Assembly (NCBI GenBank): GCA_959347315.1
Contig: OY365813.1
Span: 21,969,272 to 22,033,271, forward strand
Direction of reading: 5' to 3'
DNA length: 64,000 nucleotides
Source: Bimastos eiseni
Lineage: Eukaryota > Annelida > Clitellata > Crassiclitellata > Lumbricidae
The translations under genes were made by a program, and so were the position numbers. Below the pieces are notes generated by a model that worked only from the letters and a program-made list of their open reading frames with translations, searched no databases and was not told the origin of the DNA. Below, piece after piece: positions 11,229 through 23,589 of the stretch (position 1 is the stretch's first letter; the number at the start of each line of letters is the position of its first letter).

Positions 11229-11447
11229 TTGAACATCCATGCCACCTGTCAGCTGTCGACGGGAATCCGTTGTCTGGTTCCACGCTTGTGCGTGGGCCCA
11301 TCACTGGCAGTTCTTTTCAGTTCACCATGCATCGTGTTGCTAATAACTTATGCACTTAGCTCGCTCGTTATGACATTTAACATCATTTAGGTCAGCGCAG
11401 AGAGCGCCTCTAAGTAGATATCTTGAAGGGGCGCTATACAAATGCTC
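11229..11447 (+). repeat. LINE/SINE 3' end with GCGCTATA tail, copy 1
   Basis: It starts with GAACATCCATGCCA, passes through CTGTCAGCTGTCGACG and ends at GGGGCGCTATACAAATGCTC. About 220 bp align with 29816-30040 in the same orientation, so this is a dispersed family. No intact reading frame. Confidence 0.7.
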
Positions 11448-11537
11448 AATTACATTGCCTTACATTACAAACACGCGCGCGCACACTTACACATAGGGTC
11501 ACACGCGAGTACACACGAAATGTAACGTCATCTGATG

Positions 11538-11614
<77 letters not shown>

Positions 11615-11698
11615 TGGAAAATTTGCGTACATATATACATGTATGAACGTGCATACTGGTACACAGACATATATACATATATATATATATATATATAT
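11538..11698. repeat. (AT)n microsatellite
   Basis: A perfect TA run at about 11540-11610 and a second at 11672-11698, with a short unique stretch between. Confidence 0.97.
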
Positions 11699-11938
11699 TG
11701 ATAGCGCACTGACGTTTTCTTAACTCTTCCTATCCCTGCTGACCAGTACTTTCACTATCAACAGAGGCCATTAGTAGAGCTGCGTCTTCCACAATGTTTA
11801 CGATATTGTTGCACGCTTTTGTTTGTACCCACATCAATTGCGGGGAAATTGTTATTAATTGGGATCCATAAGGCTTGGCAGTCGCCTGTGCCATCTGTCT
11901 TAAATGCGTCTTAACTTCACAGCTTTTCGCACTCTGGC

Positions 11939-12362
11939 ATGCAGTGTTAGTCCCAAGTCTGGATGAGGGAGGAGGGAGACGACAATGGTCTTTGTTGTCA
12001 CACCGCGTCGTTAAAGTGAAACTGCAACTGCTTTGAGTGATTCAGTCTTCCGCTGCTTGCTTTCTGACAGTGCCAGTCCTAAGTCTGGATAGAGGAGGGG
12101 AGGGCGACGCTAGCGGTCATTGTCATCACATATTGTCGTTAAACAGAAACACGAATTATTGTTCGTTCTCCCCGATACTCTCATATCTACACTAACATGA
12201 TAAATGCCTACACGCTCAAATTTATAGTTGCTCTAGCGCCTGCACTTTTGCTGCATACGCAAATACGCAGTTCGTACTCTGGCGGTGCCAGTCCCAAGCC
12301 TAAAGAAAGGAGGAGGGCGACTCTAATCGTCATTTTCACAGCACGGTGTCGTTAAACATAAG
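11939..12362 (+). repeat. Three forward copies of family A
   Basis: Copies at about 11939-12030, 12067-12152 and 12280-12362. Each runs from CAGTG-CAGTCC-AAG to GTCGTTAAA. Spacing is 130-210 bp, in the same orientation. Confidence 0.7.
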
Positions 12363-12889
12363 CTTACCAAACATGCGAACATTAACCTTTATATAGCGAA
12401 TATCGAAAATATATCGAGAAAAAGAGTTACACAATTGATTACCACGGTGCGTAAGAGATGCCATCTCTAATTACGGAACAGACTTTCTGTTGTTATCTTT
12501 CGTAAGCAATGTCTCTTCAATATAGTATCGGTTGATAATCGAGATTTTAACCGTCCAAGACAGTTTTTACGGAAACGGTCGACCACAATATGAGCGCAGT
12601 GCAAGATTCAAGAGGAGACTTTATGAGGAATGGGTTTTGATGTTGGGTACGACCGTACGAGCATCTGATTCATCAGATATAAGATTCCGGAGATTATTAT
12701 TTTGCCGTCGGATATTATCCGGAAAAGGGAAAGGGCGTTCTTAAGTAAGGGGCGAGCGCTCTTAACTTATAAATTAAAAAAATTGACACAAATTAAACTG
12801 AAGTAAATGTCGTTTAACTATTAAAATGCAGAATAGGTCTGACGTCTCAATTTAGACACCTTTAATAAATATATTTCGATATTATATAT

Positions 12890-14074
12890 ACACTGTGTCC
12901 GGATGAAAAGTAGGACCCAACAAAAAAGTGTCACAACTCGTTCAAAACTATAAGTATTTGCCTGAAATTTTAAGCTCAGTAACAGTGACCATATTTACAC
13001 GAGATCCCAAAGCCGTTTAGAAATATTCGTGAAATTGTCAAATTTATGAGTGATTGCGATGGAACACTAAAAAATTAAAGTTTCCAACATAGGCCCTTAC
13101 ATAAGAAGTGAAGTTCGGCTACAGCTGGTGTTCAAAATGTCCTTCTCGTTCACGGACACACGACCGTAGACGTGGACGCCACTGTTTTATGGCCCGGTCG
13201 ATGATAACGTGGTCAAGGAGCTGCCACTACTCAACCAGACGTGCCCTCAGGTGATCGATGTCACGAATACGGGAACGATAAACGCGCTCCTCCAGTACAC
13301 TCCAGATTTGATAGTCAACTGGATTGAAGTCTGGACTGTTGGGTGGCCACAGCTGCGGTGATATGAAGTCGGGTGTCTCCCGGGACAGTAGAGCAATGGT
13401 CTCACGTGCTCGGTGCGCAGGAGCACTGTCTTGTTGGAATGTGAAGTAGCCGCCAGACACGTGCTTGATGGCAGGAAGCATATGCTGAGCGAGCAACACA
13501 TCGCGATAGTACGCACCATTCACCTTCACACCCGGCTCAACGAAGATCAAATCAGTGCACCCTAGGGTTGACACGTCGACTGAGACCATTAGTGACTTTG
13601 AAAAGTGTGAACGTGTTTTGAGGAGACGTTCAGCTGGCATATTTTTCTTCCGCGTTCCATCCGCCGCATAAACGCGATCGTTCTGGAGGTTGACAGGAGG
13701 AGTGACGGTAAACACTTTTTCGTCCGTAAACCATATGAATGGAACTGTGTGTTCGGGGTATTTCTTTAGCAGCTGCTTCGCGCGTACAAGACGTGTCAGT
13801 TTCTTTGCTCTTGTTAGCTCTTGTGCTCGCCTCATCCTAAAACAAACCAGTTTCAAGTCCTTGGAAATGATTTCGTGAACCGCGGTCTTCGGAATCCCAA
13901 TATCCCAGGTTTTCGCTCTACTGTGCCCGTTTCATCGATCGTCTTCAATAACTTAATCACAGACGAAAGACACCAGCCTTTATTCTAAAATTCCTTCAGA
14001 AACCTTTTCGCTCCATAACCATGTTCTTGCCTGAGTACTTTAATTAAAATTTTATCTTCTTCTGTAAACGCCAT
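12890..14074 (-). pseudogene. Mariner-superfamily transposase, DD37D type, inactivated
   Basis: The open 3' part (13227-13856) carries the DDE/D core of a mariner transposase: WFTDEKVF (first Asp), QQDSAPAHRA (second Asp) and WPPNSPDFNPVDYQIW (third Asp). I count 37 residues between the second and third Asp, the DD37D (maT-like) spacing rather than the DD34D of classical mariners. Translation from the minus-strand ATG at 14074 gives a typical HTH start (MAFTEEDKILIKVL), broken by a stop after about 29 codons. A frameshift follows, and the linker between the HTH and the DIGIPKTAV segment is shortened by roughly 30 codons, judged against the family. A candidate terminal end (CACTGTGTCCGGATGAAAAG) lies near 12890; the opposite terminal repeat is not visible. 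The copy cannot make an intact transposase. Confidence 0.85.
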
Positions 14075-14109
14075 TTTTTTATTGCTTACACCAAACCAAG
14101 TGACGTATA

Positions 14110-14435
14110 TCATCGATGACGACGTCAGTGCTTCTAACTTCTCGTTAACCTTTCTTTTTGGCTCATCAGGTATGTACCCTTCGATCCACTTTGCGAATGT
14201 ATTAATAGCTGATTTTGTCTTAACTGATGTTTACCATCGTGGCTGGTACGGATTCGAGTGTTGGGATTCCAATGTCAGGGACAGGTGCGTCAAGCAAACT
14301 AACATTAGGTGAGGGGGCGCTGTGGGCTTCAATTTTAGCTATCAACTCTGCTTTCCGCAGTCTCGTATACCCAAACAAGCCACTCTGCTTGGCGATTTTT
14401 CTTAATTCAATAACAGTTTTCTTCGAGTATTCCAT
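14110..14435 (-). pseudogene. Fragment with SAP-like N-terminal motif (possible Polinton/adintovirus-like remnant)
   Basis: From the minus-strand ATG at 14435 the frame opens with a SAP or Rho-N-like helix pair (TVIELRKIAKQ, GYTRLRKAELIAKIE), then a Pro/Ser-rich linker, and stops at 14220. A different frame at 14219-14120 continues with FAKWIEGYIPDEPK, so a frameshift separates them. A SAP motif followed by a xFxxWLxxYIP segment is something I associate with large eukaryotic DNA transposons encoding a family-B polymerase, but I give this as inference only. The mariner remnant begins directly downstream on the same strand, so the rest of the element may have been displaced or lost. Confidence 0.4.
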
Positions 14436-15049
14436 TTGATATTGAATTAGCAATTCCTTAAGCTGTTTTGAGAAAATATTTTCATTTATTTTGTATATAC
14501 AAGAATATTTTTTATAATCAACTAACCTGTTGGAATTAATCCATGCAGCTTCTTTCGCACCATCGTGTGAAAGCGCTTCACCAATGTATCAGCTGGTTAT
14601 GTCGACAGGATGTGAAAATGTCTGGCTCCCGATTATTGCTCAAAGACTATAGTGATACGACGTTATACAGGGACTTCCCAGTCCTGTACGTATTAGGTCC
14701 TTGGCATGTATGTAAGCAGAAATACATGCTTGTATCTGTCTAGTAATCTACGTACGTATCTATGTAATTTCAATTACACGGCCTGAGCAAATAGATCCTG
14801 AGCATTTCTCTATTATGTAGTCCAGTATGTCTTTTTAATGCTGTCAGAATCAGAAGGACGATCTTCAGAGTCACAGAGACGCTCTCCCGAATGGGACGCG
14901 GCGTTGTGTGGGATCTGGTTAATGCAGACGACAGAAACATCCGGAGACAGTCTATTTAAAAGAATTGTCTGGGGACGACATTAAAAGAATGTACGGGATT
15001 TATGCAAGGCAAATAACTGGGACTCAACCGACAAACCATCTCTCTGTCT

Positions 15050-15212
<163 letters not shown>

Positions 15213-15289
15213 TCGCTCCCAATTGAAATTCAAATGCAAACACACGCGAACGTACTCCCACAGCCGAAGGGTCGTAGAGTGCTATAATT

Positions 15290-15440
15290 GCGCCCTATGC
15301 CTAGCATCAATCTGGCGGCCCCACATTTTGAAAATAGTGCATTTTATGAAATAATAAGTTATTCCTTCCTGAAATTTACGCCCTTTCTGGATCTGTGCCC
15401 TGGGCCACGGCCCCGCTGCCCCCTCGGTACGGTCCTGCAC
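15290..15440 (+). repeat. Dispersed repeat D, copy 1
   Basis: Matches 42590-42735 in the same orientation over about 145 bp: AGCATCAATCTGGC, then TTTTGAAAATAG-GCA, then CCTGAAATTT, then CCCTGGGCCACGG-CCCGCTG. Probably a fragment of an unidentified transposable element. Confidence 0.7.
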
Positions 15441-15779
15441 AACCGCGTCCATATAGCTCAACTCAGCGACTCAATCCTACGGCTATCCTTAACCACCGGA
15501 GCCCTTTCAACGTCACCTCATCATTTAAGACTCTCATCACAGACGGTTCCCTCCCGATCTGAAGGGCCAGGCACACCGATTGCGAAGGACCAACACGATC
15601 TCGAGTAGGACCCGGTCCTACCCAGATAGAGGCGATTTGCGAAGGGCTTTCAGTGCCAGAATTTACCGGCGACACTTAGAGGAGAAAGGGCGCGCGACGG
15701 ATATTCCATTAGGAAGCAATTTGACGGCACGGATCGCCAAGAGCCTCACTGTGAAAACTCATGAATAATTGATGAGCGA

Positions 15780-16260
15780 GGAAGGGGGACTGAGAGAGAG
15801 AGAGAGAGAGGATGGGAGGGTGACTGCTGCCCTCTCCTTAGAAATAACCATCCATCTATGGGTTGAGTGCTCACTGCGACAGCCAGATGCTCGCTGTTCT
15901 CTTCCCCTCTCATTATATCTGTCTTGGTTTCTATGCAGAGGAGTTGTACGAGCCTCTGTCTGTGCATACGTTTGTATATACGTCCGCTTGTCTGTCCGTC
16001 TATGCGTCTATATGTCTATCTGTCCGTCCGTCCGTCTGTGTGTCTGTATGTCTGTCACTCTGTCATTCGGTCTCTGTCACTGACTTTGTCTCTGTTACTC
16101 TCTGGGTCTGTCTCTGTTCGTCTGTCGGTCTCTTTCCCTCTCTATGTATCACTCTATTCCGCCTTCTCTCCTTCTATCTGTCGATGTGTCTGTCTGTTTG
16201 GCTGTCTATAATCGGTCCATTTAATTATCTCTGTAGATGCCCCTGTCCGTCTGTCCGACA
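15780..16260. repeat. Short GA run and imperfect CTGT/CCGT array
   Basis: (GA)n at 15792-15810, then from about 15955 a degenerate CTGT/CCGTCTGT array to 16255. The Cys/Ser/Leu/Val-rich frames here are artefacts. Confidence 0.8.
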
Positions 16261-16471
16261 TACAACTGAAGCCAAACCTGACTCATCAAACGACAAAGAC
16301 AAGCAGACGGACGAAGTGAGACAATGGAACATACTTAGACGGAATGTTGTCCAACTCGCTGTCTGTCCTAATTACATTACGTGGAACTGGTGCCATTATG
16401 GGAACTCAATTAATTTCGCTTCTCACTTCCGAAAGGTGGTTGGGGAGACAGATGGATAGGTTGGAGGATGG

Positions 16472-16505
<34 letters not shown>

Positions 16506-16700
16506 TTTTATATATATATATATATTGTCCTCTTCTCCATCCTCTTAATTATTCTCTTCCTCTCATTCTCCTTCGACTCATTTCGATCCTCATCTGTATC
16601 CACCTCTTCTCTCCTTATTCTTCTCATTCACTTTCTCACTTTCTTCTTCCTCCTCCTCCTCAGCCCATTAAATCCACCAACCCCTCATAAGCATCAAACC
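16472..16700. repeat. (AT)n run and pyrimidine-rich tract
   Basis: AT dinucleotides at 16472-16526, then CTCTTC/CTCCTC-rich sequence on the plus strand to about 16670. Confidence 0.9.
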
Positions 16701-16839
16701 CTTTTGGCCACCACCGCTAGGAGGCGCCTTCCGTCAGCGAATATTAACAGCATCCGGGTATCAATCTCAACCACGCTGAACAGACAGGGTCAACATCAGA
16801 GGCACCAATAAATAAGACGGAAGCAAAAACAACAGCAAG

Positions 16840-17240
16840 GCAGAAGCTGAAGTGAAAAGCTGCATTAGAGGGAAGAACGAAGAAGCCGGAGCTTTATAGA
16901 TGACCTCAGTCAAAAGCCGATGCTTTCAAAAGTCAAATGACAAAGGCTGAATAAAAAGACAAATCTTCGTCATCGTTAAAAGAGAAGAAGCTTCAGCTAC
17001 ATCTTGCTCAGAATGATAACAACTGAGGCTTTGCCATATCCAGTAATTAAAACCGAAATGATTCAAATATAGCAGAAACGTAGAATTCATTGCTTCACCA
17101 ATAACACAAGCAAAGAAGCCGACGCTTAAATAAATAACCCAAACGAAAAGCCGAGGCTTCTTAAACAGCAAACGCGAAAAGCTGAACGTTTTCAAATATA
17201 CAATCAACGAAAAAGCAGAAGCATCGTCAAAACCTTGAAG
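16840..17240. repeat. Degenerate array built on AAGCCGA-GCTT
   Basis: The core AARGCYGANGCTT recurs irregularly (near 16888, 16913, 17118, 17148 and 17178) amid A-rich filler. Probably an old minisatellite; period about 35-45 bp but poorly kept. Confidence 0.45.
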
Positions 17241-17434
17241 AAAGCAGCCGTCGATGATGAGACCAGCCTAGCCTTGCGTGTAGAGATATATTATGTAGAC
17301 CAGACGTACGTTCGTTGGAGTGGATCAATGCCTGTCAGTGGCCGATGTCCAACGACAGACCGCTTAATTTACAGCCAACTGACCCGGGAATAGATGAGTG
17401 CGCGCAGAACTGTGACGAAGTGATAGGAAGAGGA

Positions 17435-17530
17435 AGGACGAGGAGGACGAGGAGGACGAGGAGGACGAGGAGGACGAGGAGGACGAGGAGGACGAGGAGG
17501 ACGAGGAGGACGAGGAGGACGAGGTGGAGT
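17435..17530. repeat. 9 bp minisatellite (GAGGAGGAC)n
   Basis: About ten near-perfect copies. It is read as Arg/Thr or Pro/Arg repeats depending on strand, with no reason to call it coding. Confidence 0.95.
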
Positions 17531-17731
17531 AGGAGGAGGGAAAGGGAAAGAGGGAAGGATAAAAGAAAAACAGCTGACGATGACAGAAAATTTTAGAAAA
17601 CGAACAGAGGAAGCAGAAGAAGAGTTAACAAAAAGAAGAAGACTTTGATCACGAAGAAACACAAGCTGATAGTTATTGTGATGTTGTGCATATGTGCGTA
17701 GAGTCATTACACAGCGTTTCGTTAGAGGTGC

Positions 17732-18905
17732 CTATAGACGGTTCAAATACACCATCCATTGTTTAACAACACCTAACGGCAAATTACCAAGGCCGACAAG
17801 TTTTCTGTTAACATCCAAACGTGGAATTGTAAATGCAGCAGCCACTAAATCATCTATCTTTGAACCATCTGTATAAACATGAATTTCAGTATTATATTTC
17901 AAAACTAGTTCCTGAGCAGCTAATTTCATGAATTCTAAATTAGTAGTCTTTTCATTTATCTGTTCATTAAGACTCATATCTATTTCAATTTGCTGATTAT
18001 TTCAAGGAGGGCATGAAGGAAACGAAGGTCCAATGAACGATGTATTCGTGATAGATGAAATGAATTCCTGGATATGAATAAAAATAGAGTTATTTTTATT
18101 CTGGGGTGTTTTATAGATGTCTGTCCAATGTAGTTTAGTGGTGGATGTACATGGATGATTTTTATTGCCTATTATTTTAATTTCCATTTTAATAGAGTTA
18201 TTTAATCTTCTTAGATTTAAAGGTAATTCCCCACATTCATTTTGTAATGTTACAGCAGAGGAGCACTTTGGCACACCACAACATAATCTTAAAACCTCAG
18301 TTTGGATTGTATCGAGTTTATTTAATATTGATTTTGAAGCTGATGAATATGTAACATCCCAATAGTCTATAATTGATTTAATTAGAGCTCTATAAATAGC
18401 CAATAAAGATTTCTTTGAAGCACCCCAATAATATTCTGAGAATGCTCTCATAAGATTTAATCTCTTCTTACATTTCTCTATTATATAATCTACATGACGT
18501 CTCCAACTTAATGTCTTATCAAAACTTACGCCTAAGAATTTAGCCTTTATTTCCATTTTTATGGTTTGTTGATCAACTTTAATATTTATATTGGGTGAAT
18601 GTATGCTATTAGTGAATGAAACTGGCAACTGTTTTATTTATTGAAGTTTTGAATCCATTTTCATTACACCAGTTATTTATTAAATTAATTGATTGGTGTA
18701 TTTTATTGTCCAATGTTTTTACATTCCAATGGCCTAAATTAATAGCACTGCCATCTGCAAAAAGTGACATATCAACTCCCTCTGGTCGTGATGGAATGTC
18801 AAAAATCTTCATAATTAGAAACAATAAAGGAGAAATTATTGAACGTTGAGGTGTGCCATTATGTTTCTTAAATTTAGTGGACATTTTAGGATTAACTTTT
18901 ACTTG
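17732..18905 (-). pseudogene. Decayed non-LTR retrotransposon: reverse transcriptase and RNase H
   Basis: Reading leftward, the first frame (to 18609) has NGTPQRSIISPLLFLIM, the RT block usually written NGTPQGSVLSP, and SLFADGSAI in place of FADD. The next frame (18628-18002) has FLGVSFDKTLSWRRHV and LDTIQTEVLRLCCG, standard post-RT blocks. The last frame (17977-17732) begins an RNase H domain with EIHVYTDGSK, including the first catalytic Asp. RT followed by RNase H fits the I/Nimb-like group. At least two frameshifts and the lost catalytic Asp mark it as dead. The 5' half and the end of the RNase H domain are missing. Confidence 0.85.
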
Positions 18906-19717
18906 CGACTTTGCGATATGTCATTCATTCTGTTTATATGTAAAGTGGTAAAAAACGTTTTGAAGGTGTCTAAACCGAGCATTGCATTATACGCTTTCTT
19001 AAGGACAACTCATGACAACGGATATCGTTGATATGTCGATACAAAGAACTGTTTTCAATAGTTCTCGCCGCCCGTATGACATTATAGTTATTACACCACA
19101 AAGATGGTGATAATTGATATTATTAAAGTGTCATTTTTAACGCGCCTAAACAAAATAAGTGTTGCAAAAATTGTGTAATAGGAGTGTGTAGTCATGATTA
19201 TTTTGATAATATTGGACAGATATTTAGCCACGTCATCTAACTGCTGGATGTCCATCAATTCGTTATCCGGTTATATGCTGAATGTGTTACACTGGCTCCC
19301 ACTCCTACAGCGAATCTCGTACCTTGTCATCGCTTTAGTCTGTCTCACCCTTGCGTATCTTTAGCAATAATTTTAAAAGGCGCTATAGAAATCTTCGCCA
19401 TGAATGAAAAATAAATTTTGGATTCAGTTTGAGGAGCGATCATGTAGAAGATTTGCAAATAGAACTCAATGAGGCTCTGAGAGAGAAGGGCAATTAATAG
19501 AGTCTTGAATGGAGAAATTTTTATTTCTCAGAACGAGTCATTTTTATTTTGCGTCACAGTCTTGTTGCTGTCATCGACCACACCTTTCTTTATCTGACCT
19601 ACAATAGCTTAAAAGCCGTCGATGTCATTTTTTTTCAGAATGCCAAAAACGCATCAAAGAGACCATTAAGGCTATGTCGACAGCCAATGCAAACTCCACC
19701 GCCGTTCTCCATCTTAC

Positions 19718-19800
19718 ATAGCCAGTCCCAAGCCTGAAAAACGAAGGAGGGCGACGCCAAAGATCTTTGTTATCCTACAGTGTCGTTAAACTGAAACCAC
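19718..19800 (+). repeat. Family A copy
   Basis: From AGCCAGTCCCAAGCCTG to CAGTGTCGTTAAACTGAAAC, close to consensus. Confidence 0.75.
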
Positions 19801-20977
19801 TACTATCAATACAGCCGTTGTATCCAAAACACCTCGTTAAACAACGAAGCCCTGTGTGGCCCACAAGAAGAGTTGCATCGCGGTCTGTGTGTTATTGATC
19901 GCTTACAGCTTGTACAGAGGTCCGATGTGTTTGGCCTGGACATGATCGCAGTCCTACGCGGTCCCAACTGTATCCCTCCCTTCGTCAATCCCATATTCAG
20001 CCGTCCATTGAATTTTATTGCGCCTTTTTCTCCAAGTCTCCTTTACAATCCGATGGCATAACAGACAGGCCGCGACGCAGGCGCCCCTAGCGGCCGCGAC
20101 GCCGAATTAGGGTCAACAGGATTAGAAACGAATCGCGTTTGTTAACTCTAAATTTATATATACTCATTCTTCCGCATTCATTCCTTAAACTCTACTGCAT
20201 GATGACCAAGCATCAATCTATGGAGCTTAAACAAACTGAATCGTGTGCAACGGAAGAGTCCAGTCCAAGGACTTATATAATACACAGGGTTGGAAACTCT
20301 CTATGTAACGTCGTGACGCTAGCTTTTCGGCGATAATCGAGAGGAGGAATGTTCACATGTTTTTGACGTCACAAGATGATACGTTACCTTTTAGTTATGA
20401 AGATTACTTCACGAATAAGTATGTCAGCAAAATAAAAAAATGATTGTGCAGGTTTAAAACGTCTTATTATCAAATAGAGGCAAAATTTAAATTTGGGTGA
20501 CACGTATGATTGAGAGTGAAACGTGTGCACGGATGTTTGACGAGTAACTATTCCTCTAATATAGATTCGTTCGTCTGGTAATAATAAATCTTGAACAAAT
20601 ATGTCTCAAAGTTTATTTTTAAGAACAATATTATCTGAGAGGATAACGCTATCATGAAGTGCCGTGCGTCGAAATTGGAATTACATATGGTTCCTATTTC
20701 GACAAACGGCACCCCATACCATCATTGATCCAATTCGATCATTTCTTCGATCCCAGGGGCCCCCTCATCGATTGGGGCTTTCAGGGTTTAATCATGGGCG
20801 TAAGGGGCCGCCTTGTGGCCGATCGTTCGCGGCTGATTATATCGAACGGTTTCAGTTTGAACCCTCTGAGACAGATTGAAGCTCGTGATAATATTCACAG
20901 ATGAAGAGAGGCGGTTAAAGGGAGGTCATTGGCCACTTGCATACGCCACAGCTCCATGCTCGACGCTTTCTATGCTC

Positions 20978-21253
<276 letters not shown>

Positions 21254-21894
21254 TATTAAGTTCGATGTTTCCTTGCGCATCTGTGATTCATACACGATCA
21301 AAATTGGCCCGGTTCCTGCAGTTTGATGATTGCGAATTTTAATCACTGAATGTATTTCACTAGCGACGTAGCGAAGCTGAGGAATGTATGAAGTCGATGA
21401 AAAGGTTTTAAAGGTGTCTATTACCGCAATTCGGTGAGCACTTTACCGATCTTTCAACTATTTAACCAAATACTGAATACGTTTCCTGAAGAGCAAATAT
21501 CAGATGCAATTGCATTGAGTTAAGTAAGTTAAAAGGCATAATCAACGAAGAGGCAAGTAAGTTAAAAAGTAAGTGGTATTTATTTGCCTATGATCCAGAA
21601 GCGTTGTATAACTGATGTACGTAGGGCATCTACACTGAGTATTGCTCAAGTGACCCTAATGTAAACCAACGAGTTTATGTGGAGCAATATCCGTGCGCCC
21701 TCTGACGACGAAGGCCTACTTCCTGTTGCTGTGTGTTCCTCCATTTTCATTTGGTTTTATTCGATGGGGTGTTTCTGTTTTTCCCCTTGATCGCCCGGTT
21801 TAACGATCACCCGTCTAGGAGATTTATTGAACTGAGTTCTGGAGATCGCGCGCACTTTGGCCGGGCAGTAGGAGAGGTTCATAGAGGTCACAGC

Positions 21895-22165
21895 GGCGAA
21901 AGGGAAATTATGTGAAGGGAAAATCATGCGAAAGGAAAACTACGTGTAAATGAATATCAGGTTATTTTATAGGAAAGAAAAGCTTAAGGAAACCTATGTT
22001 ATAGGAATGTTAGGTGTAAGGAAACCTGTTTAAAAGGGAATTTTATGTGAAAGGAAAGCTGTGTAAAAGGAAAATTATGTGAAAAAACTTCATGTGAATG
22101 TAAAGATATGTGAAAGTGAGACTATGTGAACAGGAATCTTATGTGAAAGGAATTTTGTCCAGAAA
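21895..22165. repeat. 14-18 bp minisatellite with the core ATGTGAAAGGAAA
   Basis: The core recurs about 14 times with drift. The array has no reading frame. Confidence 0.85.
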
Positions 22166-22324
22166 ACATAGCTGTGATTTTAATAAATTTGCCGCGAAAT
22201 TGTAGCCTTTACCAGGTTTCTAGAAAAGGTTCAACAGGTTTTTTCAGTAGGCCCCCAATAGGGTCCTCAAAAGTTCGACAGAACGCTCCTTCATCTCAAT
22301 TTTATAGACAGTATTTCGATCTGA

Positions 22325-22700
22325 GGTGTTATGTTGTCCAGAATTTTCTCAACGTTATTCAACGTTGTACCAAAGTTGTCTAAAAACTGTTCCAACGTTG
22401 ACCGACAATGTTTCAGCGTTGTCCAACGTCGTTAGTCCTTGTGCCAATATTGTCCAACATTATCCCAACGTCGCTCAACATTTAACCAACAGTGTAGCAA
22501 TGTTGTCCAACATTATTCTAACGTATTCCAACACTGCACCAAAGAGTCCAACATTACCCTAACGTTGTCCAGCATTTTATCAATATGGTCCAACATTATT
22601 CTAACGCATTCTAGCATTGTACCGAAATTGTCCAACATCGTCCATGATTTGTTCAATATTTATCCAGCACAATCTTGCTCCAACATCAGACACTCAGACA
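22325..22700. repeat. Minisatellite with the core GTTGTCCAACATTATYC, block 1
   Basis: Units of about 12 and 24 bp: AACGTTGTCC, AACATTATYC, AACGTATTCC, AACATTGTACC. It is imperfect but continuous. Block 2 with the same unit is at 23190-23400. Confidence 0.8.
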
Positions 22701-22789
22701 GCATCAAATCCTTTACATTAACGAGATATTTCTATACGATGTCAGGAATTCTGTATGAAATATCTCCATTGTAAATTCCGCCTTATCGG

Positions 22790-22806
22790 CCGCGCGCATG
22801 CGCTGT
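22790..22806. promoter_or_regulatory. NRF1-type palindrome
   Basis: CGCGCATGCGCTG contains the NRF1 consensus GCGCATGCGC. It lies in a GC-richer segment between the two halves of the minisatellite. No gene was identified nearby. Confidence 0.3.
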
Positions 22807-22984
22807 GTTCGCTGTGGACGCGTTTGCTGTGAATACATGAGCGACTGGAGACTGCGTTTTAGTGCTTGCTTCCATTTGTCATGGTTGCGTTCTTTGTTCT
22901 GTTAGTTCGGTCTATATTTGTGTCGTTCTGTTTCTACTTGACTTCGTCCGTGTCCGCTGTCTGAGAAAAGAAATGAACTGAGAA

Positions 22985-23135
22985 GAGAGGGGACAGCGTG
23001 AGACAGAGAACGAGAGAACAAGAAGAGACATAGAATTACAGAAAGAAAGAAAGAAAGAGAGGCAGACAGACAGAGACAGAGACAGACAGATGAAGACAGA
23101 GACAGACAGACAGAGAGATATACAGACACAGAAAG
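22985..23135. repeat. GAGA/CAGA purine-rich simple repeat
   Basis: Imperfect GAGA, GAAA and CAGA units on the plus strand. Confidence 0.9.
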
Positions 23136-23189
23136 AGGGGGAGGGATTCTTTCAACGAAAAAATACACACGCTAAATCAACGTTATATA

Positions 23190-23400
23190 GCAGTTTATCC
23201 ATATTGTCCGGAATTCATTCAACGTTGTCCAGTGTTGTACCAAAGGTGGTTAAAACTGTCCCCACGTTGATCGACATAGTCAATATTTGTACCAATATTG
23301 TCCAACATTATCCTAACGTATTACAACATTTCATTAACATTGTATCAATGTCGTCTAACACTATACCAACGTATTCCAACATTTCACCCAACTGACAATG
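23190..23400. repeat. Minisatellite with the core GTTGTCCAACATTATYC, block 2
   Basis: Same unit and orientation as 22325-22700, with about 490 bp of other sequence between. The two blocks were probably one array split by insertion. Confidence 0.75.
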
Positions 23401-23589
23401 TAGCCCAATCGCTAACGAGCTGTACTGTCAATCGAGAGTTTGAGAGCTCAAATTCCTGACATATATATGTAGCAGACATTTGTTTTACAATATTTTTCCA
23501 CCACGTCAGCTCCAGGTTAACTCAAGACGCTTCATTTCCTGTCATCTGAACTTAAAGAGATGATCCGACGACATTCTGCCGAGTATGTT

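Noticed and set aside
17315..17707. Arg/Thr or Pro/Arg repeat proteins
   Set aside because: A 9 bp minisatellite read on either strand.
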